This document shows, piece after piece, positions 24,535-32,672 of a stretch of 64,000 nt of DNA. The position numbers were made by a program, and so were the translations under genes. The notes under the pieces are model-generated. The model was not told where the DNA came from, searched no databases, and saw only the letters and a list, made by a program, of their open reading frames with translations. Source of the DNA: Bacillota bacterium (lineage in GTDB: Bacteria; Bacillota_I; Bacilli_A; RF39; UBA660); assembly GCA_023460995.1 (NCBI GenBank), contig JAEWOE010000006.1, positions 895,399-959,398 of the forward strand, given 5' to 3'. Every line of letters begins with the position of its first letter. The stretch's first letter is position 1.

Positions 24535-25518
24535 ATGTTTTTTAAAAAACTAGCGAAACCCATACTTCTGCTTGCACTATTAGTTAGTATTCCATCAAAA
24601 ACCTATGCTTATTCAGACTATCTCGCAGTAGGTGGAGATACAATAGGTATTACGATTAACACCGAAGGTATTCTAGTAGTTGGTACATATATGGTTGGTG
24701 ATAATTTACTTGCATCTGATTCTGGTATAAAAGTTGGTGACGTTATAGTATCTAGTGAAGATAAAAAAATAACAACCATTGAAGATTTTATGAATTCTAT
24801 CGATAGTAAAACATGTAAAAAAATAGATGTTGACTATAAAAGAAATGATAAAACTTATAGTACTACTTTAAAACTTGCTTTTGATGATAACACTTGTAAG
24901 ACAGGTCTTTACGTTAAAGACAGTATTACAGGAATAGGTACACTGACTTTCATTGACCCCAATACAAAAATTTTTGGTGCCCTTGGGCATGAAATATTGG
25001 AGCAATCTACTGGAAAGATAGTAGATACAGAAAGTGGAACTATATTCGACTCCGAAGTTATAAATGTACAAAAAAGTACTAATGGTACACCTGGTGAAAA
25101 AAATGCAAGATATTTTAGTTCTGAAATAAATGGAACCATATATGAGAATACTACCAAAGGTATCTTTGGTTACTATTCTAGCACTATAGATGATAGTCAT
25201 CTATATAAAGTAGCTAAAGTAGATAATATTAAAAAAGGAGAAGCAAAAATACTGACAGTTTTATCCGGTACTGAAGTTAAAGAATATACTATTAATATTA
25301 CAAAAATAAATGATAATGGAGATACTAAAAATTTAGTGTTTGAAATCACAGATGCTGGACTTTTAGAAAAAACTGGTGGCATAGTGCAAGGAATGAGTGG
25401 CTCTCCAATTATACAGGGTGACTACATTATTGGAGCTGTAACTCATGTCGTTGTTGAAAATCCGACTAAAGGATATGGAATATTTATAACTAACATGTTA
25501 AAAGAAGCAGAAAACTAA
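24535..25518 (+). CDS. spoIVB: SpoIVB serine peptidase (sporulation)
   Basis: SpoIVB is the signalling protease that the forespore sends to the mother cell to trigger pro-sigma-K processing. The 327-residue protein has a signal sequence or anchor (residues 5-25, LAKPILLLALLVSIP), a PDZ domain (about 45-115, SGIKVGDVIVSS) and an S55 peptidase domain. His152 is in FGALGHEI, Ser288 in VQGMSGSPII, and TDAGLLEKTGG carries a conserved Asp. The end AVTHVVVENPTKGYGIF is diagnostic. It appears shorter than the Bacillus protein, mostly in the N-terminal part. AAGGAG precedes the ATG; its terminator is at 25518. Confidence 0.96.
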   Translation: MFFKKLAKPILLLALLVSIPSKTYAYSDYLAVGGDTIGITINTEGILVVGTYMVGDNLLASDSGIKVGDVIVSSEDKKITTIEDFMNSIDSKTCKKIDVDYKRNDKTYSTTLKLAFDDNTCKTGLYVKDSITGIGTLTFIDPNTKIFGALGHEILEQSTGKIVDTESGTIFDSEVINVQKSTNGTPGEKNARYFSSEINGTIYENTTKGIFGYYSSTIDDSHLYKVAKVDNIKKGEAKILTVLSGTEVKEYTINITKINDNGDTKNLVFEITDAGLLEKTGGIVQGMSGSPIIQGDYIIGAVTHVVVENPTKGYGIFITNMLKEAEN

Positions 25519-25538
25519 GAGACAAAAAGTCTCTTTTT
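25518..25538 (+). terminator. Terminator after spoIVB
   Basis: AGAGAC and GTCTCT pair around AAAAA and are followed by TTTT; the hairpin begins at the stop codon. Confidence 0.8.
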
Positions 25539-25641
25539 ATTTACATAAGTATTTATATTTTTGTAAATAAAAAGACATTTTTACATTTTTTTGCTATAAT
25601 TAAATTATAAGATAAAGCAGTATAATTTAGGAGGTAACGAA

Positions 25642-26223
25642 ATGAAAATTCCATTAAGATTTCAAATAACAGAATTTGATTGTGGTACACTAGCACTACA
25701 AAATGCCATTAGCTTTTTATATGAAAGGGAGACAATACCAGCAGAACTAATAAGAGCAGTGTCTACATATACACTTGATTGTTATGGTGAAGACGGTAAA
25801 TTAGGTGATGGCGGAACTAGCCGCGAAGCAATGAATTTAATGACTACCTGGATAGAAGGATATGCTAAAAGAAATTTATTTGACATTCACTGTGAAAGAT
25901 ATATTGATAAAGAGGTAAATCTTGATTTAATAAGAAGATGTTTAAATAACAAAGGTGTTGTTTTAATTAGAACTTATCAAAAAGGAGAGCATTATGTTAT
26001 AGCGACAGCTATAGATGAAGAATATATTTATATATGGGACTCATATTATTTTGACGAGAATTATTATGACCCAGATAGGAAAGTAAAGATTATTTTTGAT
26101 AAACCTTTCAATTATAATCGCAAGGTTTCACTTGATAGGCTTGAATCAGAAAGTAAAAAAGATTTTGCACTTGGACCAATTGAAGATAGGGAATGTGTTT
26201 TATTTACTAGAAAGTTTATTTAG
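25642..26223 (+). CDS. C39-like cysteine peptidase family protein
   Basis: This 193-residue cytosolic protein fits the C39-like papain fold: Gln8 and Cys14 in RFQITEFDCGTLALQNA, His117 in KGEHYVIATAI, and Asp133 in YIWDSYYF. C39 domains cut double-glycine leaders of bacteriocins when fused to ABC transporters; this one is free-standing with no transporter next to it, so its substrate is unknown. AGGAGGT precedes the start, and a TATAAT with an upstream TGC lies before it. folD begins 15 bases downstream and is probably co-transcribed. Confidence 0.75.
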   Translation: MKIPLRFQITEFDCGTLALQNAISFLYERETIPAELIRAVSTYTLDCYGEDGKLGDGGTSREAMNLMTTWIEGYAKRNLFDIHCERYIDKEVNLDLIRRCLNNKGVVLIRTYQKGEHYVIATAIDEEYIYIWDSYYFDENYYDPDRKVKIIFDKPFNYNRKVSLDRLESESKKDFALGPIEDRECVLFTRKFI

Positions 26224-26237
26224 GAAGGTAAGCAGAT

Positions 26238-27086
26238 ATGGAAATATTAGATGGTAAGAAAACAAGTCAAGAAATAATGAAGAATTATAAAGAAAGAATA
26301 AAAATGCTTAGAAGGAAACCTTGTTTAGCTATTCTTTCTATTAACCCAGATGAAGCTAGTCAAATATATATAAAACAGAAAGAAAAAGCTTGTAAAGACA
26401 TGGGGATGGATCTAGAAAAGTATATTTTTACTGCTACTACTTCTAAAGAAGAAATAGTTTCAATCATCCAGTATTTAAATGAAGATGATGATATTGATGG
26501 AATACTTTTACAATTACCAGTACCAAATACAATGGATGCCCATGATCTTATAAATGAAATTGACCCATCTAAAGATGTAGATGGATTAACCGATAAGAAT
26601 ATTGGAGGACTTATGCATGATCAAGATGTATTATGTCCATGCACTGCACTTGGTGTTATTGATTTATTAGATGCATATAATGTTAAATTAAAAGGAAAAA
26701 ATGTTCTTTTAGTTGGTAGAAGTAATTTGGTTGGAAAACCATTAATACCATTATTTCTAAATAGAGATGCTACTATTACAATAGTTCATACAAAAACTGA
26801 AAATTTAGAAAGTTATTCTAAACTTGCGGATATTATTGTTGTTGCAGCCGGTAGTCCAAGTTTAATTAAGGCAGATATGGTTAAAGATGGTGCAGTTATA
26901 GTTGATGTAGGAATAAGCAGAATTAACGGAAAATTAGAAGGCGATGTTGATTTTGAAGCTGTTAAGGCAAAAACATCATTTATTACTCCAGTACCTGGAG
27001 GTGTAGGACCTATGACTATTCAAGCTTTAATAAGAAATGTTTATTATGCATACCTAAATAGAGAAAGAAAAAGACTAGGAAAATAA
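26238..27086 (+). CDS. folD: Methylenetetrahydrofolate dehydrogenase / cyclohydrolase
   Basis: FolD oxidises 5,10-methylene-THF to methenyl-THF with NADP+ and hydrolyses it to 10-formyl-THF. The 282-residue protein shows the Tyr44-x3-Lys48 pair in SQIYIKQKEK, the QLPVP motif, PSKDVDGLT, PCTALGVIDLL, the Rossmann loop GRSNLVGKPL and TPVPGGVGPMTI. Length is normal. AGGAAGG lies nine bases upstream of ATG. Confidence 0.98.
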   Translation: MEILDGKKTSQEIMKNYKERIKMLRRKPCLAILSINPDEASQIYIKQKEKACKDMGMDLEKYIFTATTSKEEIVSIIQYLNEDDDIDGILLQLPVPNTMDAHDLINEIDPSKDVDGLTDKNIGGLMHDQDVLCPCTALGVIDLLDAYNVKLKGKNVLLVGRSNLVGKPLIPLFLNRDATITIVHTKTENLESYSKLADIIVVAAGSPSLIKADMVKDGAVIVDVGISRINGKLEGDVDFEAVKAKTSFITPVPGGVGPMTIQALIRNVYYAYLNRERKRLGK

Positions 27087-27087
27087 A

Positions 27088-27109
27088 AGAGACTAATGTC
27101 TCTTTTTTT
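27088..27109 (+). terminator. Terminator after folD
   Basis: The stem AGAGAC/GTCTCT has a TAAT loop and is followed by at least six T. A TATAAT at 27112-27117 follows immediately and may serve the next gene. Confidence 0.85.
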
Positions 27110-27132
27110 GATATAATGATAATGGTGATAAT

Positions 27133-27630
27133 ATGAATCAAATTCTTAAAAAACTAAGTAATGATATAGGCGATTTAGAATACATGATGTATCAAGAAAT
27201 ACCAACAAGTGAAAATGGAGCATTAAATAATTTAAAAGGAACTGATTTTATTAATTATTATCTTTTAATAAAAGAGCGCTTAGAAGAAGAATTTGCATTG
27301 TTGGATGAAAAGAAAACACCACGTATTACATATATAATGTATGTAAATGATTACCCTGTAGGTGAAATTATGATAAGACCAGTATTAAATGCTTACTGGA
27401 AAGAATATTCAGGAAATATTGGATATAAAATTAGGCCTTCAGAAAGAAATAAAGGTTATGGTAAAATCATGCTTAAGTTAGCTTTAGAAGAATGTAGAAA
27501 ACTAAAAATGTCAGAAGTATATTTGCAGTGTATGAAATATAATATTTACTCAAGTAAAGTTATATTAGCAAATAATGGAAAATTAATAAAAGAAGATGTT
27601 AATACATTTTATTATAAAATTAAATTATAG
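27133..27630 (+). CDS. GNAT family N-acetyltransferase
   Basis: The protein has 165 residues. The acetyl-CoA motif is GNIGYKIRPSERNKGYGKIM, followed by LALEECRKLKMSEVYLQC and a KVILANNGKLI end; this subfamily resembles the YjdJ-like acetyltransferases of Bacilli. N-terminal residues 1-50 are helical and less conserved. The substrate is unknown. GGTGATA precedes ATG 27133. No terminator is obvious before the gene at 27685. Confidence 0.8.
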   Translation: MNQILKKLSNDIGDLEYMMYQEIPTSENGALNNLKGTDFINYYLLIKERLEEEFALLDEKKTPRITYIMYVNDYPVGEIMIRPVLNAYWKEYSGNIGYKIRPSERNKGYGKIMLKLALEECRKLKMSEVYLQCMKYNIYSSKVILANNGKLIKEDVNTFYYKIKL

Positions 27631-27684
27631 AAATTAAAATATAGTTGTTATAAAATACAAAAATTATTTAGAGGAGTTGATAGG

Positions 27685-28326
27685 ATGGCATCAGCAATAA
27701 TACATATTTGTGTGGCAAAAAAAATAAATGAAAAATTAAAAAGAAACGAAAAAGATTTTTTTCTAGGTGCAATAGCGCCCGACCTAACTAAACACGTGGG
27801 TTTACCTAAAACATATTCACATTTTTTATCAGGTACTCTTAAAAGCGATGTGCCAAATATAGAAACGTTTGTTAATAAATATAGAAGTGAATTAAATAAA
27901 GATTTTGAACTTGGTTATTTAGTGCATTTATATACTGATAAACTATGGTTTAATGGTTTTTTAGATAATTTAGTTCTAAATGATAATATTAAATTATTAG
28001 ATGGTACTATTGTTAAAGTTAAACAAGAGGAATTATCAAATTTAATATATAATGATTATACAAGTTTAAATGTAGACTTAATTGATTATTATAATTTAGA
28101 TTTATCTTTATTTTATGAAGAATTTAATTATCCAAAAAGCATGATAGAAGAGATACCTATGGATAAGGTTAATTTAATTATTGAAAAAATGGGAATTATT
28201 ATAGAAAACTCAAAAAAAGAAAAGAATTATGTATTTAAAATAGATGAAGTTATTAATTTTATAGAAAAAGCAGCTGAAGATACATATAATTATCTAAAAG
28301 CAAATAATTTAGATGGGGGAAAATAA
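27685..28326 (+). CDS. Zinc-dependent phospholipase C-like hydrolase
   Basis: This 213-residue helical protein resembles the Zn_dep_PLPC group: the N-terminal MASAIIHICVAKKIN (with His7 as a probable ligand), GAIAPDLTKHVG, THSHF-type YSHFLSG, and GYLVHLYTDKLW with an H-x3-D pair. There is no signal peptide, so it is probably cytosolic, and its true substrate is unknown. GAGGAG lies upstream. The next gene begins immediately after its stop codon, so the two are co-translated. Confidence 0.6.
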   Translation: MASAIIHICVAKKINEKLKRNEKDFFLGAIAPDLTKHVGLPKTYSHFLSGTLKSDVPNIETFVNKYRSELNKDFELGYLVHLYTDKLWFNGFLDNLVLNDNIKLLDGTIVKVKQEELSNLIYNDYTSLNVDLIDYYNLDLSLFYEEFNYPKSMIEEIPMDKVNLIIEKMGIIIENSKKEKNYVFKIDEVINFIEKAAEDTYNYLKANNLDGGK

Positions 28327-29049
28327 ATGAAAAAAAATCCAATAATAGGAATAGTAAGTAGATTTGATCAAGAAAAGATGCTTATGAATATGACAAAAAT
28401 AAATGAGATTGGTGAATACTATGTTAAGGTAGTTAGTGAATATGGAGGAATACCAATAGGTATACTTCCAGTACAAGATATTCTATATACTGATTTATCT
28501 CCAAAAGAAGTACCAAGACTCACAGTTCACGAGAAAGAAAAACTAATTGAAGTTATTAATATTTGTGACGGTATTATGCTTCCAGGTGGTAGTAGATGGT
28601 ATGAATACGAAGAATTTATATGTGAGTATGCTCATAAGAATAATATTCCTGTACTTGGAATATGCCAGGGTCTACAAATAATGGGATATGTATCAAGAAA
28701 AGAAAAAGATGATGAAGACGATGAACTTAAAACATATAAAAATGATACAGAAATTAATCATCAAGCACTAGGTATAAAATATGTTCATAAAGTATCAATT
28801 AAACCTAACACAAAATTGTATGATATTTTAGGTGCAACTGATGTTAGTGTTAATAGTAGACATAAATTCAATATAGGTAATCAAGTAAATTTGAATATTT
28901 CCGCTATAAGTGAAGATGGTATAGTTGAGGCTGCCGAGGACCCAAAATGTAAGTTTTATTTAGGCGTTCAGTGGCATCCAGAACTTATGGATGAGTACGA
29001 TTCTAACCAAGGAAATATAATTAAGGTATTTATAGATTCTTGCAAGTGA
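28327..29049 (+). CDS. Class I glutamine amidotransferase / gamma-glutamyl hydrolase family (peptidase C26), second copy
   Basis: This 240-residue paralogue of the gene at 1521 opens PIIGIVSRFDQ. Landmarks are IMLPGGSRWYEYEEF, the nucleophile Cys in LGICQGLQIMGY, INHQALG, VNSRHKFN and QWHPELMDE with the catalytic His-Glu. PuuD-type proteins cut gamma-glutamyl-GABA; here INHQ and NSRH are present as in that family, but the substrate is not proven. GGGGGA lies upstream, inside the end of the preceding hydrolase gene. It ends with TGA, which supports the standard code. Confidence 0.88.
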   Translation: MKKNPIIGIVSRFDQEKMLMNMTKINEIGEYYVKVVSEYGGIPIGILPVQDILYTDLSPKEVPRLTVHEKEKLIEVINICDGIMLPGGSRWYEYEEFICEYAHKNNIPVLGICQGLQIMGYVSRKEKDDEDDELKTYKNDTEINHQALGIKYVHKVSIKPNTKLYDILGATDVSVNSRHKFNIGNQVNLNISAISEDGIVEAAEDPKCKFYLGVQWHPELMDEYDSNQGNIIKVFIDSCK

Positions 29050-29078
29050 AAAAATGTGTACTTTTCGTGAATATAACT

Positions 29079-29107
29079 TTGACAATGCAATATTGTAATG
29101 ATATAAT
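29079..29107 (+). promoter_or_regulatory. Distal consensus promoter of the surface-protein gene
   Basis: TTGACA (29079-29084), a 17-base spacer and TATAAT (29102-29107): a perfect sigma-A promoter. Confidence 0.75.
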
Positions 29108-29145
29108 TTAGTTATACAATTTATTTTATATTGTTTATTTTATTG

Positions 29146-29174
29146 CTGTTTTGTATATGCCATACGCAAAATAG
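29146..29174. promoter_or_regulatory. Inverted repeat between the tandem promoters
   Basis: CTGTTTTG (29146-29153) and CAAAATAG (29167-29174) form an imperfect dyad with inner TAT/ATA. It could be an operator or an RNA hairpin in the longer transcript. Confidence 0.3.
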
Positions 29175-29183
29175 ATATTTAAT

Positions 29184-29211
29184 TTGACAAAGGTTATTTT
29201 TGTGCTATAAT
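29184..29211 (+). promoter_or_regulatory. Proximal consensus promoter of the surface-protein gene
   Basis: TTGACA (29184-29189), a 16-base spacer and TATAAT (29206-29211) with TGC directly upstream (extended -10). It lies 27 bases before the ATG. Confidence 0.8.
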
Positions 29212-29237
29212 AATGGCACTTAAAGGGGGAAAGTTAT

Positions 29238-31082
29238 ATGTATAATGAAAAGAATGATGGATTTTCTATAAGAGATATTTTTATCCAATTATTATTTATT
29301 ATTTTGTTTGTATTTATTCTAGTATGGTTATTTCCAACAAAGGCTAGTGTGAACAATCAATTTGCTGATTTAAACAGCAGATTAGATGCTTTAACAAGTG
29401 GAATCTTTAATGATAATTTACAAACAATGAAGGATGCTGCAGTAAGTTACTATACTACTGAAAGATTACCACAAAATATTAAAGATGTTAAATCAATGAC
29501 ATTAAAGGAAATGCTTTCAGAAAAATTATTAGTAGAATTTACTGATGGTAATGGCAATGCATGTAATTTAACTGAGTCTTATGTAGAAGTAGTTAAATTT
29601 GAAGATGAATACCAAATGAAGATTAATTTATCATGTACTGATAATGATGCTTACATAATTGTTCACTTAGGTTGCTACGATTATTGTGATGCTTCAGGAG
29701 TATGTGAAAAAGAAGAAACAACAACAGTTACAAAAAATACGCCAACTCCAACACCTACACCAACTCCAACGACAACAACTTGTAGTTATGAGTATAAGTT
29801 AGTTATCAATGGTAAATGGGGAGATTATGGTACTTGGTCAAGTTGGTCTACAAATAAAATTGATCAAACTGATTATCGTCAAGTTGAAATGAAAAAAGAA
29901 CAAGTTCTTAAAGGAACACAACAAGTTCAAACTGGTACTAGAGTTGAAACAATAGGTGCTACAGCAAGTACTACTACTTATTGTCCAAGTGGATATACAA
30001 GAAGTAGTAATGGAGCATATTGTATTGCAACTTCAACAGGCTATTATAATGCAAAATGTCCAACAGGATATACAATGAGTAATGGCGTATGTTATGGTAC
30101 TAAATATACAAATGTAAGTACTGATCCAGTATGTCCAAGTGGATATACAAGAAGTGGTACAACATGTTATAAATCAGGCACTAGTCAAGTAACTATGGTT
30201 CCAAGTTGTCCAAGTGGATATACATTAAGTGGAAATTATTGTTATAAGACAGGTTCATCAACAGTTACAATGACACCTAGCTGTCCAAGTGGTTACTCTT
30301 TAAGCGGTAGTACTTGTACTAAAAAAGTAACTAGTGGTGGAACAACAACTTATACAAAAGGTGATTATGTTTCTACTAAAACTGGAACTTCAGTTCCAGC
30401 AAATAGTAGTTCTTACTATTATGAAACTGTATCATCTGATTATGTTTATGATTGTTCAAATTCATGTGCATTTAGATGGGTTTATACATATAAAGTTTAT
30501 AAAGCAGTTGCTACTACAACAGGTGGTGGAACAACAACATTAACTACAGCTGCATCATGTGCAACAAATTATACATTAAGTAATGGTATGTGTTACAAGA
30601 CTGTAGATTTAAGTGATAAAACAGCTGCATCATGTGCAACAAATTATACATTAAATAATGGTGTATGTTATAAAACAACAACAACAACTGATAGTAAAAC
30701 TGCTACTTGTGCAAGTGGATACACATTAAGTGGTTCATTATGTTACAAGTCAACAGCATCTCAAGTTACGTTAAGACCAAGTTGCCCAACAGGATACACA
30801 TTAAGTGGTGAAAGATGTTATGGTTCTGTATCGAGTACAACTAGTTTATTAACATCAACTTCATATTCTTGTCCAAGCGGATATACATTAAATGGATCAA
30901 CTTGTGCAAAAACAGTTGCTGTTTATGAATTACAAAATGTTTATGAAACAGTCACATACTATAGATATAAACAAAGACAATATATTTCAGGTGATGTAAA
31001 AACTGTATGGAGTAAATCTGATAATGATACTACTTTAATTAGTCAAGGTTATTCATTAACTGGAAATAAAAAATGTAGTTAA
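29238..31082 (+). CDS. Cysteine-repeat surface protein with prepilin-like N-terminus
   Basis: The protein has 614 residues. MYNEKNDGFSIRDIF and a strongly hydrophobic stretch to about residue 31 look like a prepilin leader (Gly8|Phe9) with Asp instead of Glu at +5; otherwise it is a simple signal anchor. Residues 40-150 resemble a pilin body (TMKDAAVSYYTTERLP). A Thr-Pro stalk (TPTPTPTPTPT, near 175) follows. From about 249 to 560, ten copies of a C-[PA]-x-x-Y-[TS]-x-[SN]-x(2-4)-C module occur, e.g. CPSGYTLSGNYCYK. The cysteine pairs suggest disulfide-stabilised loops outside the cell. An adhesin or pilus-linked role is inference. AAGGGGGA and two strong promoters imply high expression. Confidence 0.7.
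   Translation: MYNEKNDGFSIRDIFIQLLFIILFVFILVWLFPTKASVNNQFADLNSRLDALTSGIFNDNLQTMKDAAVSYYTTERLPQNIKDVKSMTLKEMLSEKLLVEFTDGNGNACNLTESYVEVVKFEDEYQMKINLSCTDNDAYIIVHLGCYDYCDASGVCEKEETTTVTKNTPTPTPTPTPTTTTCSYEYKLVINGKWGDYGTWSSWSTNKIDQTDYRQVEMKKEQVLKGTQQVQTGTRVETIGATASTTTYCPSGYTRSSNGAYCIATSTGYYNAKCPTGYTMSNGVCYGTKYTNVSTDPVCPSGYTRSGTTCYKSGTSQVTMVPSCPSGYTLSGNYCYKTGSSTVTMTPSCPSGYSLSGSTCTKKVTSGGTTTYTKGDYVSTKTGTSVPANSSSYYYETVSSDYVYDCSNSCAFRWVYTYKVYKAVATTTGGGTTTLTTAASCATNYTLSNGMCYKTVDLSDKTAASCATNYTLNNGVCYKTTTTTDSKTATCASGYTLSGSLCYKSTASQVTLRPSCPTGYTLSGERCYGSVSSTTSLLTSTSYSCPSGYTLNGSTCAKTVAVYELQNVYETVTYYRYKQRQYISGDVKTVWSKSDNDTTLISQGYSLTGNKKCS
29983..30912 (+). repeat. Ten-copy cysteine-module repeat inside the surface protein
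   Basis: Each unit encodes Cys-Pro/Ala-Ser/Thr-Gly/Asn-Tyr-Thr followed by a short turn and a second Cys, about 12-14 residues, with 10-45 residues between units. At DNA level TGTCCAAGTGGATATACA recurs nearly unchanged, so copy number could vary by recombination. Confidence 0.8.
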
Positions 31083-31087
31083 CACAC

Positions 31088-31121
31088 ATATAGTTGCGCA
31101 CTCCAAGGTTCGCAACTATAT
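31088..31121 (+). terminator. Terminator-like hairpin without a T-run
   Basis: A perfect 11-bp stem (ATATAGTTGCG/CGCAACTATAT) has a 12-base loop and is followed only by TGTTTAT. It may be a weak terminator or a processing hairpin. Confidence 0.5.
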
Positions 31122-31177
31122 TGTTTATATAGGAAAATTTATTTGTTAATTAATGTAATTATCAAGGAGGAATATAT

Positions 31178-32551
31178 ATGGATATAAAAAGATTTTTAGG
31201 ATATAAAATAGTAGGGGACGATTTAGTTTATAAATATATTGATCAAAATAATGAAATTCAAGAAGCTAAAGAACCATTAACACTTTTTGGGAAAAGAAAT
31301 GAAAGAATTGATTATGTTATTAAAGGTGTTAAAGAAACTATTAAAGAAGTAGAAAACATGAAGAAAGTTCAAAATGAGCAAGACCAAATTGCTAAAAGTA
31401 ATCAGTATTTTGATGAAGATGAATACGGCATAGATTATGCTAATGAACTTTCGAAAGAAGCAACAACTGAAGACAATGATAAAATTCCAGTGATTATTCC
31501 AGATGATGCTACTGCTGAAACTGATTTAGAAGATGAAGAAATTTTAGAAGGCGAAGAGATTGCTGAAGAACAAGAAAAGCAAGAAGCTAAGTACGATGAT
31601 GTTGAACCATCTAATAAGAAAAAGTGGTTGAAGAGGGTTGGTAAGATTGCTCTTTTAGCAGCTATAGCTATTGCTATTGCAGTAGGTGTTAAATCACATT
31701 CTGGTAGTAAAAATAAAGTTGCTTCACTAGATGAAACACAATCTCCAACGCCTACTGTTGCTACAACAATAGATGATTTAAAAGAAGATTCTAGATATAC
31801 AGAAATAACAGAAAACATGCTTATTGAAACAACAGAAGACTTCATTAAAGAACTTGCGGATCACGGTATTACTGTTACTGCATCTGATGCATTAACTTAT
31901 GTGACAGTAGCAAATATAACACATCTAAAGGAAACTAATCCTGAGCTACTTACTAAAGTATTAGATGGTATGGATGAAGTTGAAACATTAAGTAAAACAG
32001 GTCATATTATTGGGCAAATTGTTACAAATGAAGTAACTACAAAAGATGATACTGTTGATTGGACTATAGCTTTTATGGATGAAACTGATAGAAAAATAGC
32101 GGCTCATGGAGCTGGTTATGTTATTGAAGGATCTAAAAAGATAGCATCTGATGAAACATTAAAAGAAGATGAAAAAACTGCTCAAATTCAAACGTTAGTA
32201 GCTGAAAAATTTGTAGCACCTAATTTTGATAAAACAGTTGGTTATACATTTAATGATGGAAGTAAAATAACTCTTTCCCAAGAAGATGGAGCTGACTTTA
32301 TATCAGATGCAATTATTACTGGAGTTCTTATGGGTGATAATACACTTAAGAACTATATTAATGCTGAAAATAAATATAAAGATACTAAAGATTCAACATG
32401 GGTTACAACAACTGAATATGGTGAAGTATCAGCTGATTTAAAAGCTATTTCTGAGAATGCTGATAATGTATCTAATTTAATGACAATTATTAAAGAATGT
32501 CATACATTAGATTCTAATCAAGTTTCAAAGGAAGAAACAAAAACAAGATAA
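31178..32551 (+). CDS. One-pass membrane protein with acidic N-terminal region, unknown function
   Basis: The protein has 457 residues. Residues 1-65 form a small globular segment (MDIKRFLGYKIVGDDLVYKY). Residues 65-145 are very acidic and probably disordered (EEILEGEEIAEEQEKQEAK). A single helix at about 153-172 (IALLAAIAIAIAVGVK) follows a Lys/Arg cluster, so the N-terminus is inside and the C-terminal 280 residues outside. The outer part is helical, with no catalytic motif I can name. AAGGAGG lies upstream. It follows the cysteine-repeat protein; a joint surface role is possible but unproven. Confidence 0.75.
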   Translation: MDIKRFLGYKIVGDDLVYKYIDQNNEIQEAKEPLTLFGKRNERIDYVIKGVKETIKEVENMKKVQNEQDQIAKSNQYFDEDEYGIDYANELSKEATTEDNDKIPVIIPDDATAETDLEDEEILEGEEIAEEQEKQEAKYDDVEPSNKKKWLKRVGKIALLAAIAIAIAVGVKSHSGSKNKVASLDETQSPTPTVATTIDDLKEDSRYTEITENMLIETTEDFIKELADHGITVTASDALTYVTVANITHLKETNPELLTKVLDGMDEVETLSKTGHIIGQIVTNEVTTKDDTVDWTIAFMDETDRKIAAHGAGYVIEGSKKIASDETLKEDEKTAQIQTLVAEKFVAPNFDKTVGYTFNDGSKITLSQEDGADFISDAIITGVLMGDNTLKNYINAENKYKDTKDSTWVTTTEYGEVSADLKAISENADNVSNLMTIIKECHTLDSNQVSKEETKTR

Positions 32552-32561
32552 TAAATAAATT

Positions 32562-32602
32562 AAAATCTTTCTATGGTAAAATATAACCAAGAAAGATTTT
32601 TT
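32562..32602 (+). terminator. Intrinsic terminator
   Basis: AAAATCTTTCT pairs with AGAAAGATTTT (11 bp). The inner TGGT/ACCA extends the stem, and TT follows the 3' arm. Confidence 0.75.
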
Positions 32603-32621
32603 AATTATAGTAAAAAAAGTC

Positions 32622-32652
32622 TTGACTCTCCCCTTAGGGTAAATAGTAAAGT
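32622..32652 (+). promoter_or_regulatory. MerR-type promoter with long spacer
   Basis: TTGACT (32622-32627) and TAAAGT (32647-32652) are 19 bases apart, with CCC-TTA-GGG (32631-32639) between them. A 19-base spacer with a dyad is the hallmark of promoters twisted open by MerR activators, suggesting autoregulation. Confidence 0.5.
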
Positions 32653-32672
32653 TAATTCAGGAGGTGATTTTT

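Noticed and set aside
24868..25200. Minus-strand ORF of 110 codons in spoIVB
   Set aside because: Antisense to the conserved spoIVB domain, with no start signal and low-complexity composition.
30334..30543. A 69-codon ORF in a second frame of the cysteine-repeat gene
   Set aside because: Same-strand shadow of the repeated DNA, without a ribosome site.
29983..30912. Regular repeats as a CRISPR array
   Set aside because: The repeats are in frame in one long ORF, spacing varies, and they encode the cysteine module.
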